Shown: positions 12,401-22,241 of the stretch, piece after piece | Layout of the letters: each line of letters opens with the position of its first letter | Position numbering within the stretch: the first letter of the stretch is position 1 | DNA from: Strongylocentrotus droebachiensis | Lineage: Eukaryota > Echinodermata > Echinoidea > Camarodonta > Strongylocentrotidae | Direction: 5' to 3' | Assembly: GCA_035222895.1 (NCBI GenBank) | Contig: JAVYIG010000110.1 | Location: 824,001-888,000, forward strand | Length of the DNA: 64,000 nt | Notes under the pieces: generated by a model | Databases searched by the model: none | Told to the model about the DNA's origin: nothing | The model's input: the letters and a program-made list of their open reading frames with translations, nothing else | Position numbers and translations under genes: made by a program

Positions 12401-15400
12401 ATACACTGAAAAAAATAAAAATAAAAGATAATATAGATATAACGAAATGAAGAAAGAAAGGTAATACTAACATTTTAAAAACATAACAAACATGAACATG
12501 TATATTATAAAAAGTGTCATATGAATGAATAAGGAACGTGTAAATAATATGTACATGTACGTCTTCTGTTTTTTTAACATTATGCAGGGTCCCCAAGTAT
12601 TACAGTACCTTGACTCCTCTTGAAATGATACAAAATAAATAAATAAATAAGGAATAATAAAGTTAGATTAGAAAGCTAGCATAATGAAAATAACAAAGTT
12701 ATTTGATATAAAAAGTTTCTTTAGAATAAATGAAGATATGGGAAATGTGATAAAAGGTAGGATGAGAAAAGAAACGGGAAGGAGAATAAGAAGGTGAGAA
12801 GAGGAGGATAATCTCGGTAGCGAAGCAGTGTAAAGGAAGGAGAGAACATAAATCTGTTTTTAACAAATCCTTGTTGATTATTAAGTACATTATAGTATTT
12901 CTCCTGGCAGATCCGCATGGTTCGTACAGTGGGTCTATCATGACTCCTTGTTGATTGTTCAGTAGGAACGATTAGCCATAGAGGCAAGTTTCATAACTGA
13001 CGTGGATCTTTTATGGATTCTTATTGTTTATTCAGTCGACTGAACTAATGTTGTGTTCTGTAAGAAATGCCAGAAAAGAAAAAAGAGGTTAAGTTCTTGA
13101 TTTTTAAAATCACATTTCCTAAAAGCAATACTGGTTTTATTCTAAAATTCAACAATTTACCCTATAATCCACACTTGCATGTACATGTAATTTACTCCAA
13201 ATTGTATACCAAATTCATGTTCGTAAACTGGTTGAAGTAGACCTAGAGGGAGACCCAGAATCAACTGGGAAGAGAATGTCAAGAACTGGAGTGGACTAAA
13301 ACTGCAAGAGTGCACTAGAATGGCAGAAGTGAAATGGAGAGATGTTGCAATCAACTTCCGAACCGGGAGAAGATACTTAAATAGATAGATGGATAAACTG
13401 ATTGATGTTGGTTTTCCAAATTTGATATCATTATTTATTCGCCCTTCCTTTGGTCTTTAATCCAGATGCAAAGGGATATTGAAAAGCAAAGCTCAGCACA
13501 GTGTCAGGAACTGGAGGAGAAGCATAGGAAACAGAGCGACAAGATGCAGTCTCGCATTGCAGAACTACAGGCAGTTAATAGGGTAATGCACTTTACTTTA
13601 TATGATGTAGGCATTATTATCATTTCCAATATTTTCAACTGGTTTCATTTGATGAGGCCCAGTGGATGGACCCAAGCTACACACTTTGATTTCAATTGCT
13701 CAATGGACATACGCTAAGTATTTCAAAATAAAAGATAAAGTATGACAAGGTATAGTTTTTGCAGAGCACAATAACAGGCAATATTAAAGGGTAGACTAGA
13801 GTGCTTATATTGTTACTTGAGAATTCCAGTTTGATGTGAAGATGTTTTTGATAAAAGGAAAAAAAATGTATAGGTATACTGGTCAAGTACGATTTAACTC
13901 TCAATAAAATAAGAAAAATATGATTAGAAGGATACAAAGTTACATATATTGATCATATACAATCTAGGACATGGTGGAGTAATGAAAAAAAGAAAAGAAA
14001 GAAAAATAGCATTGATACAAAAGAGAGAGAGAAAGGGGGGGGGGGGGACAGACGTACGGATACCATAGATTCCCTTAGAAAGATGGTTTTGAAAGATTCA
14101 GGATGTTTGATGATATTTTAATTACATGTGATTATCTTCCTATTTTAGGAGATGCATGAAAGAAGGCAGGCCCAAGAATCGACCATCAAAGAACTCAGAA
14201 GCAAACTCCACATGCTAGAAGAGGTAGGCACAGGCAGTACATAGGTGTAGTGCAGTAGACAATTAAATCAATTTACCATCCCGTAAATGGAAAGTGTTGG
14301 AACTACCGGTATCTGCTTTATGTATTCCCTTAAGGATCCTCATAATGGAGAAAACATGAATTCTATTTCATTTTAGATGAAATTTTTCATATTTTATGGT
14401 CTCTTTTAAAGTGCTGATTGAGTCACCAGTCACATAATAACAATTGATCTGAATTATCTGGATTAAAATACAGTTCATGGTGAAAATAGGTAAAGATGGT
14501 CAAACTTTGATTTCACATGCAAGTGAATGGAGTAAAGTTGATTGAATATATATATGGAATATACTCTAGTTGAATGACCTTTGTCCATCTAGGTTAGACA
14601 AAATGATATAGTGAGAATGCACACAGTAAATAGTACAATATTAGTTCAGGTGATGTGCAATCGACCAATAGATGCCTGAATTCCCTCTGTGTTGTAAAAA
14701 CTATAATGCATCGTTACGAAATTTAATTTAATATGTGCTCTTTCATAATTCCTCAATCTGCCACTCAGGACTGCCAGCGTGCTCAGCGGGAGCTCCAGTC
14801 CACGCGACGTCACACTGACCGTCTAGAGACAGAGCACACTGACCGAGGACAGACCGTTGGTCAGCTCAGTACAAGGCTAGCCGTCCTGGAACAAGAAGTC
14901 GGAGACAAGCAGGCTCTCGCTGACAAGTCTGCTCAACTACTGGAGGCTGCCAATCAAAGCAAGGTAATGTGGTTAGAAAGAAACTAATATCAGATCTTGC
15001 ACTGTTTATATACATATACTAGACGCTGCCAATGAAAGCAAGGTAAAGTGGAATTTGGTAAAAATGATTGGAGCTATCACAAATGATGGTTAGAAAGAAA
15101 CTTATATCAGATCTTGCGCTGTTTAATATACATATTGACTATTTGTTGGTGCATGGCTAAAAGTGTGCTAAGAGGTACCGGTAATCTCAAGAATGAAGTT
15201 TAGAATATTTATTCCATGTAGCACAATCAGCATTTCAAAGGTCAACGGACTGCCTGGGTGGCATCCACAGAAGACCATGTGAAATCAGGCCTGACTGCCC
15301 ACTGCCCACCCTCAAAGCCACTAATGGACTTCATAGTATTTAATCATGTACAATTTTCATCTGACTTGCGTCACTATGGCCCAAAAAGAAGTCCAGGGAC

Positions 15401-18400
15401 ATACATTTGCAAGGTTGCTGAGGGGCTTGATGTAGTGTGACTGTAAATTGTCACCTTTATTCGTTTGCTACATATTACATCCACAGGTAACACCTTTTGC
15501 ACAAGGATATTTTGACATAAAAATGTTATCATGTTCAATAGTGATCAAATAGTTTGTTAGGTGCATCCATAGTTAGTGCATCACAAGGAAACAGTATGCT
15601 TTGGCATAGTCTTTTCTTGCATCCTATCGAGTATAAACCAATACCGAGAGTTAAACTACATCACGTTTCTTTTTTCTTCCTAGGCTCAACTAGAAGAGAA
15701 TGTTCATCAGAAGCAAGCACTCCTTGTCAAACTAGAAAGCACTGTAAAATCAACGTCTAAAGAGGTTCTGAAGGTATTTAATAAATTTACTGCAATTTAG
15801 TTGTATTTCTTATGGAAAATAACAAGCTTGAAATGATGATATGCATTTGCAATACATACCTTTATCTTTATTACTGGATATAATTTTCTTCCTTGTATAT
15901 TGCTGGTTTACTTTTGTGGTTTTCTTTTTTAAAAGTCAGTTGTAATGTGCATTTTATCAACATACAAGGAGTCTTGAATATTAATGATATTTCTTTGAAA
16001 TTGTCAGCACAGTTACCTGTATGCTAAATCCCAGATAACATGATACTCATTTTTTTTTTTTAATATGCAGTGTTATAAATGGTTGATTTCTTTTTCTTTG
16101 TAAAACCACAGGGAAATGAGATAATACGGAAACTGCAAGGAGAATTGAAAGCAGCAGTAGCAAAGGTAGGATGTTTCATTGATCACGTTTAAGAAATGGC
16201 ATTTTTGTTTTCTCTCAAGAGAAAGTTCAGAAATATTGTTGATTACACATGGACACATTGTTTTGACAGAAATGATGTACTAATTATTGTATCATAGTAC
16301 CAAATCATCATATCTAAGTACCAAATTATCATGCCATAGTATACAAATGATGCATGCGCACAAGTTCATTATACGATCTATTCGCACAAAGCCGTTAGGC
16401 TGAGTGTGATAGATACACACAGCCTCATGTAGAGCGGATAGATCGTATAATGAACGAATGAAAACATGCATGATTTGTTTTATACTACAAAACTCTGAGA
16501 TCCTTGTTATTTGATGTAAAAAAGAATTAATTCAAGATTGTTTCATGACAGTATAGCTGACAAATAAGCTCATCGTCCTGGTTACTAGTTGTAAACAACA
16601 GAGGACACTTTTTTTTCTTTTTTTTTTGGTCTCGAAATTTGAAAATTTGACATTTTGCTCAGTTGGGGGGGGGGGGGGGGGTAAGGTCAATTTTTTTAGT
16701 AAAAAAAATCAAAAGGGGGGGGGGGGTTTTAGCTTTTTTTTTGGGGGGGGGGGTTTACATACATAAAATTACAAAAGGGGGGGTTCACCCCCCAAACCCC
16801 CCCCCCCCCCCCCCCCCCCTGCGTACGCGCCTGTGTCATTGTACCAAATTATCATGCCACAGTACCGAATTATCATGTCTTAGTATGCAAATATACGATA
16901 ACACTCGAGGATCTAGCTGAAACTATTCGCATCGAAGGAACATCAACTAGTGCTATTTTCCCGAGGGCCATCAGCCGGAGGGAGAATAGTACTAATGATG
17001 TTCCTGAATGGGAATAGTTTTAGCTTGTTCCGAGAATGAGCCATTTTATATCCCTTCCCTTTAGTGTAGTGCAGTTATCGCACAGCGTAAATTACATGGC
17101 TTGAGCGCAGTGACACCGCGGGAGTGAGCCGTGTGCAGGCATTGGAAATGGGGGAGGGGGGGGGGGGGGACGCACCAAATGGTCAACATCATCAATAAAA
17201 AATGAACTATTCCGATGTAGTCGGCAGGAAACATCTTTTACAGTAAAACTATTCTTTTTCTTGTTGTGTACACTCCTAATGCAACAATCTTAGGATAAGG
17301 GATATAATACCAAATGGTCATGTCATAAGATAAGATAAGATAAGATAAGATGCCATTGTACCGAATTATCATGCCATAGTACCGAATGGTAATGTCATAC
17401 TACCAAATGGTCATGTCATTGGACCAAATTTTCAAAAAGTTGACATTTATCTTTGTAAACCTTTGATATTTGTAGATGAAGCTGAAGAACACAGTGACAA
17501 GCAAGCAAGAGAAGCTGATTGAAGAGAAGAGTCACACACTGCACTCCACGCAGGAAGACAGAGACAATTTGAAGAGGAAATGTGACTCTGTGGATGCTGA
17601 GGTAACAATTATCAGGGAGTGGGTCCTCTGCTGAGAGGCAGAAAGGCATTAAGTCTTTGTACAGTGCTAGCTAACTCCCTTCTCGCACTCAACAGACAAC
17701 ATGGAATGCGGAATAGAAAACATTGGGTTTGCGGGTGTATACTTTTCTAAGGTTTATAAGGTTTACACAATCGGTGAATGGTCTATAAAGAATGTATCAA
17801 TTGTTTGTAAAAAAGAGCAATTAACATTTACTCATGTCAGATGTACGAATGTACATCTGACATTATTTTGTACATAATCAATGGCCTTTGAGTTTGCACT
17901 GCGAATGTGATTGATTTATATATTCTTGATATAACACACCTGAAAAAGTTGTCCCCCCCCCCCCCTTTTTTTAAACCATGTTTACCATAATTTACACAAT
18001 ACTACATGTACCTACGCAAGTATTATATTTAAGTTTGTTTAGTCTGTTATTATGGAGGTGTGTCATTTTGTGCCTTTTATCTTTTCATTACAGAATGAAA
18101 GATTGAAAGAAACTCTAGAGAGGACCACTACCAAGCTGGAGGAGAGCAAACAGTTGTTGAAGACAAATGAAAATGGTATGAAGAGTGAAGTCTGCTGCTA
18201 CATGTATGTGCTATTTAATTTAAACCTTCTTTTTAAATTGTTTTCCTCTACATTTTGCCTTACAAGTAGATTCAATAGGCCATTCTTGTAATGTAACCAA
18301 ATTTAATGCATACGTCTTTGTGAAGTGCCTCAATACAAATTATTTCATTCACGTGATAAGAATACCGGTAATAGTATTTCAATAGACAGAATTCGAACTG

Positions 18401-20389
18401 CTTACATTAGTTGTTGCCAGGTAGGACAAACATTATGGCTTGACCTACCTAGCAACACTTAATATATGCAGTTTGCATTTTGACTATTGAAATACTATTA
18501 TTTTTATCAGGTGAAAAATGAAATAAATTGTATTGAGGCACTTCACAAAGACTAATGCATTAAATTTGGTTACATTACGAAAATGGCCTATTGCCATCCT
18601 TTACTTGAAAGTGTACATTGTCCACTCCACTTTCCACTTAAAGATAAGCCATTTGACTTCTTTCATAAATATGTGTGATGGGAGTCTATTCATTAAAATC
18701 CTTTCATCGTTTCTGTGTTTCAGTAATCAACTGGTTAAACAAGCAGGTGAATGAGGTCCACCTGTCCCAGAGGCATGGCACGTTTGAGCCCCCATCTCGA
18801 CCCCAACCAGTCGCCACTTATAAACCAGCAGGGGTAAGTTCTTAACATGAAAATCTCTTCTTTTATAATAAGAAAATTCATCTTGTTTATGCTTGACATG
18901 GTGTAGTGTGATTACTGTAGAAGTATTAGAATCAGAAATATTTTGAGGAAAGTAATTTTCCAGCAATTTTGAATTTCAGTATGTTGACTACCAGAACTAT
19001 CACCTTTGGGTTAAAACCGTTACCTCCGGTTTTGTTCATTGATATATTTAATCCAAAATATTGGCCTTTTGGTGTTATGATCCATTTAATCTGGGATTTA
19101 TGAATTATAGCCTTTGTTGTGGTTCCTTACTATTTTTCATAGAAATAGATCTTCATTGCACTGGAAAAAATTCATATCATAATCATTCTGCTACATTTGA
19201 AGGATGTGTTTTGAATATCTGGTAATATACATCGAATTAAGTGAGGGGCACAGAACTCCTTGCTTGCAACGCAACAAAAATATCACATTTTTGTTTTGTA
19301 GGTAGTATATCAGTCAACAGGAGCAAACATAGGAGTGCCCCCTACCACCAACAGCACCGGTGCTCCACCCCGCCACGCCTTCACCTCCACCCCTTCTACC
19401 AACCCCAGTGTACCTCTCAACACACCCCACTCTGGTCTGAGTGCCATCCAGCATGCCTCTCATGCTAGGTAAGAAATGGCTGTTACTACATCATAAATGG
19501 TATTATTATATTGGACATTTATTGGGGGGGGGGGCAATTTATCTATCATGCAAGGTGCTCATGGTTGCTCAAGTACTACCCCGGATCTAGCTAGGCTACC
19601 GATTTAAGTGGTCACAACATTTAGGGAATTCCTTCCTACCAGTGCTCATTTAACACCTGGAAATGTAGCTACTTGTCTTCCCAAAACACACTCGCGCTAA
19701 GCCCGGGCTCAAACCCACAATCTTTCCAACTCTATTGAAGTGTGAACCACTCGACTAAGACACTGATAAACATTTACAAATTCTGTTGAATGACAAGTCC
19801 AGGACTTGTCGTATGAACAGTTTGCAAGTTTCCCAATCAATTGCAAGATGCAAAAGCCTTTACAAATTTCTTTGAATTGGTAAAAATTCCATTTGGATTA
19901 ATTTGAACTCTTCATTGGACATGGGCCCCAATGTATGGGCGAGCCTAGGGTCCTTAATTCTGTTTTAGATTATGTAATAAGTTGCAAATGTAGTCATAAT
20001 CCAGTGGTTGAGAAATATTTTGTGCAGAGTAAGACATATCAACATTAAAGTCTTTCACATTTTTTTCCACTAACAGCCCTGCACTGGATCCCAAATACCT
20101 GCAGAGACAGGAACAAGCTGGCCCGATGAGAATGGCACCTCCACCGAGCTACCCCTTTCATTCTACATTCCAACACCGGCCCCTACTCTCAGCTCCTTCC
20201 CAACCCCTCTCCCAGACACACCCCCCTGCCGTCAGGGGGCGTGTCCCTTCCATCCCAGGTGGACCTAAGGGAGGAGGAGGAGGGATGGTGCAGGGCAAGC
20301 CCGGTGAGCAGGCTGGGACTGGGGGCGGACAGGGACAACCCCCTCTGATGAGCGCCTACTTTCCACGCTCCATGCAAACTGCATCATAG
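3193..20389 (+). CDS. SASS6: SAS-6 centriolar assembly protein, complete, 17 coding exons
   Basis: SAS-6 forms the nine-fold ring and spokes of the centriole cartwheel. Exons: 3193-3257, 3933-3993, 5182-5261, 5931-6035, 10566-10743, 11234-11311, 11982-12101, 13466-13582, 14149-14223, 14769-14963, 15684-15773, 16112-16165, 17476-17601, 18094-18175, 18724-18833, 19302-19468, 20077-20389. Phases join throughout to give 671 aa (human 657). Residues 1-160 are the globular head, with [29 protein letters not shown] and [14 protein letters not shown]133 matches human F131 at the head-head interface. About 165-490 is a Glu/Lys/Gln-rich coiled coil including [10 protein letters not shown] and [10 protein letters not shown]. 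The tail is Pro/Ser/Gly-rich and disordered, ending [12 protein letters not shown], close to the human C-terminus. The start has good context (acaacATGG). Exon 5 has upstream partial copies (see separate entries). Confidence 0.96.
4373..5153. mobile_element. Inverted-repeat element in SASS6 intron 2
   Basis: The left end CTAAGGCAAAAAA...TTTGGTTGTCCTCGA is mirrored at the right by TCGAGGACAACCAAA...TTTTGCCTAATTG. G/C-rich subterminal blocks (GCGGGCGGACGG and CGAGCGGGCGGTCGAGG) and long A/T runs follow. The right end lies 28 bp before SASS6 exon 3. A second short MITE sits inside it (4665-4864). Confidence 0.6.
4665..4864. mobile_element. CTTTAAAGCC-ended MITE, copy 1
   Basis: This is one of three related sequences in the window. 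It shares CTACTTATAGCTACTTGCG, GCAAACAATGCCTAA, GAGAGCTGATTTG and the GGGCTTTAAA end with the copy at 57660-57830. Copy 1 is nested inside the element at 4373-5153. Confidence 0.75.
5281..5375. mobile_element. CTTTAAAGCC-ended MITE, copy 2 (right half only)
   Basis: Only the right half of the family is present, from AATTGAGAGCTGATTTG to CTAGTGCAGATAGGCGTTAA. It lies about 20 bp downstream of the SASS6 exon 3 donor. Confidence 0.7.
6511..7858. mobile_element. Inner inverted-repeat element carrying a short acidic ORF
   Basis: Perfect 18-bp ends: TATTAAAGAAGCTAGGCG at 6511-6528 and its reverse complement at 7841-7858. TCAA directly flanks both sides, consistent with a 4-bp target duplication. 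Length is 1,348 bp. It contains a minus-strand ORF at 7214-7534 with a CpG-rich region upstream of it. Superfamily not assigned. Confidence 0.6.
7214..7534 (-). CDS. 106-aa acidic ORF inside a transposon, function unknown
   Basis: The frame opens [16 protein letters not shown], continues with a Ser/Thr/Asp-rich acidic stretch ([14 protein letters not shown]), and ends [11 protein letters not shown]. The acidic start followed by a more basic, His/Cys/Trp-containing end differs from random translation. The sequence upstream of the ATG (7560-7690) is GC-rich and holds two TACGTCACA sites resembling CRE/ATF motifs, so it could be a promoter. I do not recognise a family. It may be the first exon of a transposon-borne gene, since the remainder of any protein is not visible. 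No catalytic motif can be identified. Confidence 0.35.
   Translation of the reverse strand: MSELEEEVLLDLEFEFDGHSSTTSDSGTDSDDDDNGGVGEMEKREQFEEDGVDAGASPVIVYQRELAELPAAAQLPRPRSTGDRSVMHLNCHWGDWARHFRICRDV
8990..9778. mobile_element. piggyBac-like MITE with TTAA target site
   Basis: The ends read TTAACCCTATTTAGCCCGGG (8990-9009) and the exact reverse complement (9759-9778). TTAA target duplication followed by a CCC start is the piggyBac signature. Just inside lie long G and C runs and the repeated phrase AGAAGCCCCCCCCC. There is no transposase. It is inserted in the right arm of the larger element at 6103-9817. Confidence 0.7.
10276..10424 (+). pseudogene. Upstream partial copy 1 of SASS6 exon 5 (dead)
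   Basis: A copy of the exon 5 acceptor and first coding part: tataggtttgtgcttcat, then a divergent palindromic stretch (GACTAGTTAAACTAGTC), then CTCAGCTTAGTGTAGTTGAG and ACCAACCCTTTCATGCATC. A TAA falls nine codons in, so it cannot code if spliced in. The copy is 149 bp long, including intron-derived sequence that leads into copy 2. Confidence 0.9.
10425..10565 (+). repeat. Upstream partial copy 2 of SASS6 exon 5 (open frame)
   Basis: This 141-bp unit has the same polypyrimidine tract and cccatag acceptor as the functional exon at 10566. It stays open in the SASS6 frame through to that exon (47 codons, no stop). It encodes [15 protein letters not shown] and [13 protein letters not shown], then an intron-derived [11 protein letters not shown] stretch. 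Its exon-derived part differs from the true exon at about eight positions in 105. It could be used as an alternative acceptor, giving a 47-residue insertion. Confidence 0.9.
11335..11520. repeat. GATGGTGATGATG-type degenerate microsatellite
   Basis: Repeated GATGAT/GGTGATGAC trinucleotide-like sequence in the intron after SASS6 exon 6. Confidence 0.7.
11536..11865. repeat. T-rich low-complexity repeat of CCCGATTTTT/CCCTATTTT units
   Basis: Degenerate repeats of CCGATTTTT then CCCTATTTT and CCCAATTTT, with T runs and a GGGGGGCGTGG block. Probably a decayed element of the same T-run/G-run type seen at 2440 and 16640. Nothing codes. Confidence 0.5.
12112..12285. repeat. 59-bp minisatellite, three copies, next to SASS6 exon 7 donor
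   Basis: Units start at 12112, 12171 and 12230, each reading ATCTGGATCCT.CAGGATC, then GACCCTTCATTGGGTC and CCTGGATCC. The first starts 10 bp after the exon 7 donor. Each unit carries a cctacag or ccttcag acceptor-like motif. Confidence 0.9.
13239..13388 (+). mobile_element. 3' end of a truncated non-LTR retrotransposon
   Basis: An open frame reads [17 protein letters not shown], then [18 protein letters not shown], and stops at TAG 13386-13388, followed by an ATAGATAGATGGAT tail. The GRPR..W.E pattern and the W.DVA near the stop match the C-terminus of reverse-transcriptase ORFs of non-LTR elements. Only about 50 codons remain, so it is a dead-on-arrival copy in a SASS6 intron. Confidence 0.7.
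15014..15145 (+). pseudogene. Partial duplicate of the 3' end of SASS6 exon 10 and its donor
   Basis: ACGCTGCCAATGAAAGCAAG followed by gtaaag repeats the exon 10 end (GGCTGCCAATCAAAGCAAG, gtaatg at 14964). The following intron text TTAGAAAGAAACT.ATATCAG and ATCTTGC.CTGTTTA is shared too. Only the last few codons were duplicated and there is no acceptor, so it is probably non-functional. Confidence 0.8.
16341..16572. mobile_element. Inverted-repeat element, family copy 1 (second copy at 45521)
   Basis: The left end TATACAAATGATGCATGCGC is mirrored by CATGCATGATTTGTTTTATA near 16484. Similarity to the copy at 45521-45782 continues to CTGACAAATAA. Shared blocks include AGTTCATTAT, AACGAATGAAAACATGCAT and GATCCTTGTTATTTGAT. 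No coding capacity. Confidence 0.7.
16608..16832. repeat. Poly-G/poly-C element remnant
   Basis: Runs of 10-25 G, alternating with AAAATCAAAAG and TTTTTTT, end in a long C tract and TGCGTACGCGCCTG. Base composition is extreme. Translations of it are artefacts. Confidence 0.6.
18273..18593. mobile_element. 321-bp palindromic element in SASS6 intron 14
   Basis: The left arm starts CAATAGGCCATTCTTGTAAT and the right arm ends ATTACGAAAATGGCCTATTG. Arms of about 130 bp match throughout, including GTCTTTGTGAAGTGCCTCAA against TTGAGGCACTTCACAAAGAC. The centre (GTTGCCAGGTAGG...CCTACCTAGCAAC) is itself inverted. No coding. Confidence 0.85.
19540..19765 (-). mobile_element. Degenerate tRNA-derived SINE
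   Basis: Read on the minus strand, the start resembles a tRNA: CTTAGTCGAGTGGTTCACAC, then GTGGGTTTGAGCCCGGGC (B-box-like). It lies in the intron between the last two SASS6 exons. Ends are approximate. Confidence 0.45.
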
Positions 20390-21270
20390 CTGGTGGTAGA
20401 GTGATTGTAGTGATAGTTATAAAGTTCTAAATAATTTCCCATTCTGCCTCTCCTTAATAATACATGTACCAGATCCAACACAAGAGACTGACCTATTGAA
20501 AACAAGTTAGTCATTATCTTCTGTACAATATGGCTTTGCATAATACAAAACATTATTTTATAATGTGTCCAATTTTTTCTTTCTAGTTAGAAGTCCAAGA
20601 CGAATGGGAACACCATTTTTCTTCAAAGGGTCTCAGAGAATCTTCTTACACTCTAGGCAGTGTGAGGGAGGGTTTATATGTGCCTTTAAAATACTATTTT
20701 CATTGAGAACATAATGTTAAGTATGTACAAAACACAATAGTGAAAGAAAATTAATGTTGTACAAAAGATTTATTTATATACATTAAATACATGTGTACAT
20801 GGCAAACTCAAATTCTGTACATTTTATCATTTTTATCATTTTTACGACATAGCTTCGTTTATTTGAAGCATTTCAATTTGTTTATTTATTTTATCACTAT
20901 TTTGAGGGAGGCTTACTTTGAGTTTATAGATGGACTCGATGCAAGACAAAAAATGGCGGAAAGAGAATATTGTATCCTCTTTCCGTTGAAATGTTATGTT
21001 TTCATGATTTAAATCATTTGTAAATATCCATATCATTTCTTTTTTAATCACACACCTGAAATACAGGCCAGTCTGTTCTTAAATTATATTCAATAAATTA
21101 CATAATTAAAGTATACGATCATGTATGACAAATTCATTTTGAGAATTGTATACGTGTAGATTGTTTATTTGTAAATAAGATGTAAATATTACAACTTTTT
21201 ATCATAACCTGTCTATTATAAATTGTCAAATTGTACAGATGTTTAAAATAAAGTTTGAATGCGTCACTAA
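20390..21270 (+). other. SASS6: SASS6 3' UTR and polyadenylation signal
   Basis: AT-rich sequence follows the TAG at 20387-20389. AATAAA at 21247-21252 is a good polyadenylation signal; AATAAA at about 21090 is an alternative. No other gene seen. Confidence 0.65.
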
Positions 21271-22096
21271 AAATACTGAACAACTATTTCTTTGCTTTAT
21301 CTGTTTAACAGATCGTGCATGATCTAGAACACATACTTTATGGTACTTGAGGTTTCAAAGTAGATACAGAAAAATGCAACGTAGTTAACAAAAACACTGT
21401 CAACAAAGGGAAGGAAAGAGAAATGAAAATGGGAATACAGAGAAAAATCTAAAAGAAAGTAAAAATATGAGAAAAAGAGAGAGGAAGAGTGAGATAAAAT
21501 GAGAATGAAATGAAAGGGAGAGAGAAAGAAAGGTAGAGTGTGAGTGTAAAGGCTTGTTCAGATATACATGTAGCCTGGTAAACCAGCTGAAAAAAGCCAC
21601 CAGAGTTTTTTTATAATGTGTTAAATGAATGGCAACAGCGTGCAACAAAGGACTTATGCGTATTCACTGAGATCTGTGTTATAAGATACACAAATGTGAA
21701 GACGGTGTGGGAGATGGAGATGATGCAAAAGAGGAAGGGAATGTGAGGAAAACGGATTAAAAGAAAATTCACAAGATAAAGGGAAGAGCCAAGAGAAGGA
21801 GAGTAAGAAGAGGAGAAAAGTACAGTTATTTTTGTTCCAAATTCATGCTACTGCCATGATGAAACTTCCTTTTTTGATTTAGAAAAGAGGTACCGGTACA
21901 AATTTGGATAAATGGCAACTCCATAGGATACGCCCCTGATCTTTAACATCTAGATAATAACCAACTAAAATCCTTCAGTACCAGTGCTCTTTGTTCATTG
22001 TCCTGTTCATAAATTGCCATTTGGCCCAAACACCGTCTAACGGCAAGTTGTCTGAACCAAGTTTTGATACCAAATGGCAATACACATTTCTGTTTG
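21271..22096. other. Short intergenic region between convergent SASS6 and PPWD1
   Basis: Contains purine-rich GAAA/GAGA low-complexity sequence (21405-21530 and 21700-21830), presumably including the PPWD1 3' UTR. No gene or clear minus-strand AATAAA was identified. Confidence 0.5.
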
Positions 22097-22186
22097 CTTA
22101 ATCATACAATACGATAATTATCCAAACGTCATTGCATCATCTGACAGGTGCTGACAATGCATATGTCTTTCAGTGACTTGTTGATA
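22097..22186 (-). pseudogene. Partial tandem duplicate of the PPWD1 terminal exon
   Basis: The segment aligns end to end with 22201-22290, about 104 bp upstream on the plus strand. Shared text is ATTATCCAAAC, CTGACA.TGC.TATGTC and CAG.G.CTTG. It repeats the PPWD1 stop region and its last 15 or so codons in diverged form (the minus frame reads KSLKDICIVST instead of [11 protein letters not shown]). Non-coding relic in the 3' UTR. Confidence 0.8.
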
Positions 22187-22241
22187 TTGGGATGAACTTT
22201 GCTCAATCACTCAATATGAGAATTATCCAAACATGACGGTA

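Larger units (their letters stand above)
16285..17435. repeat. 20-bp minisatellite broken into three blocks by insertions
   Basis: Units of the type GTACC(A/G)AAT(T/G).TCATG(C/T)CATA occur at about 16292-16340, 16843-16885 and 17310-17425. Between blocks lie an inverted-repeat element (16341-16484), a G/C-run element (16640-16832) and a palindromic segment (16890-17050). All lie in the SASS6 intron before exon 13. Confidence 0.75.

Noticed and set aside
13239-13388. An exon of SASS6
   Set aside because: The frame matches a reverse-transcriptase C-terminus with an ATAG-type tail, and SASS6 exons 7 and 8 join correctly without it.
16663-16920. Gly/Pro-rich ORF (MGGGGGVRS...)
   Set aside because: Translation of G and C runs in a repeat remnant.
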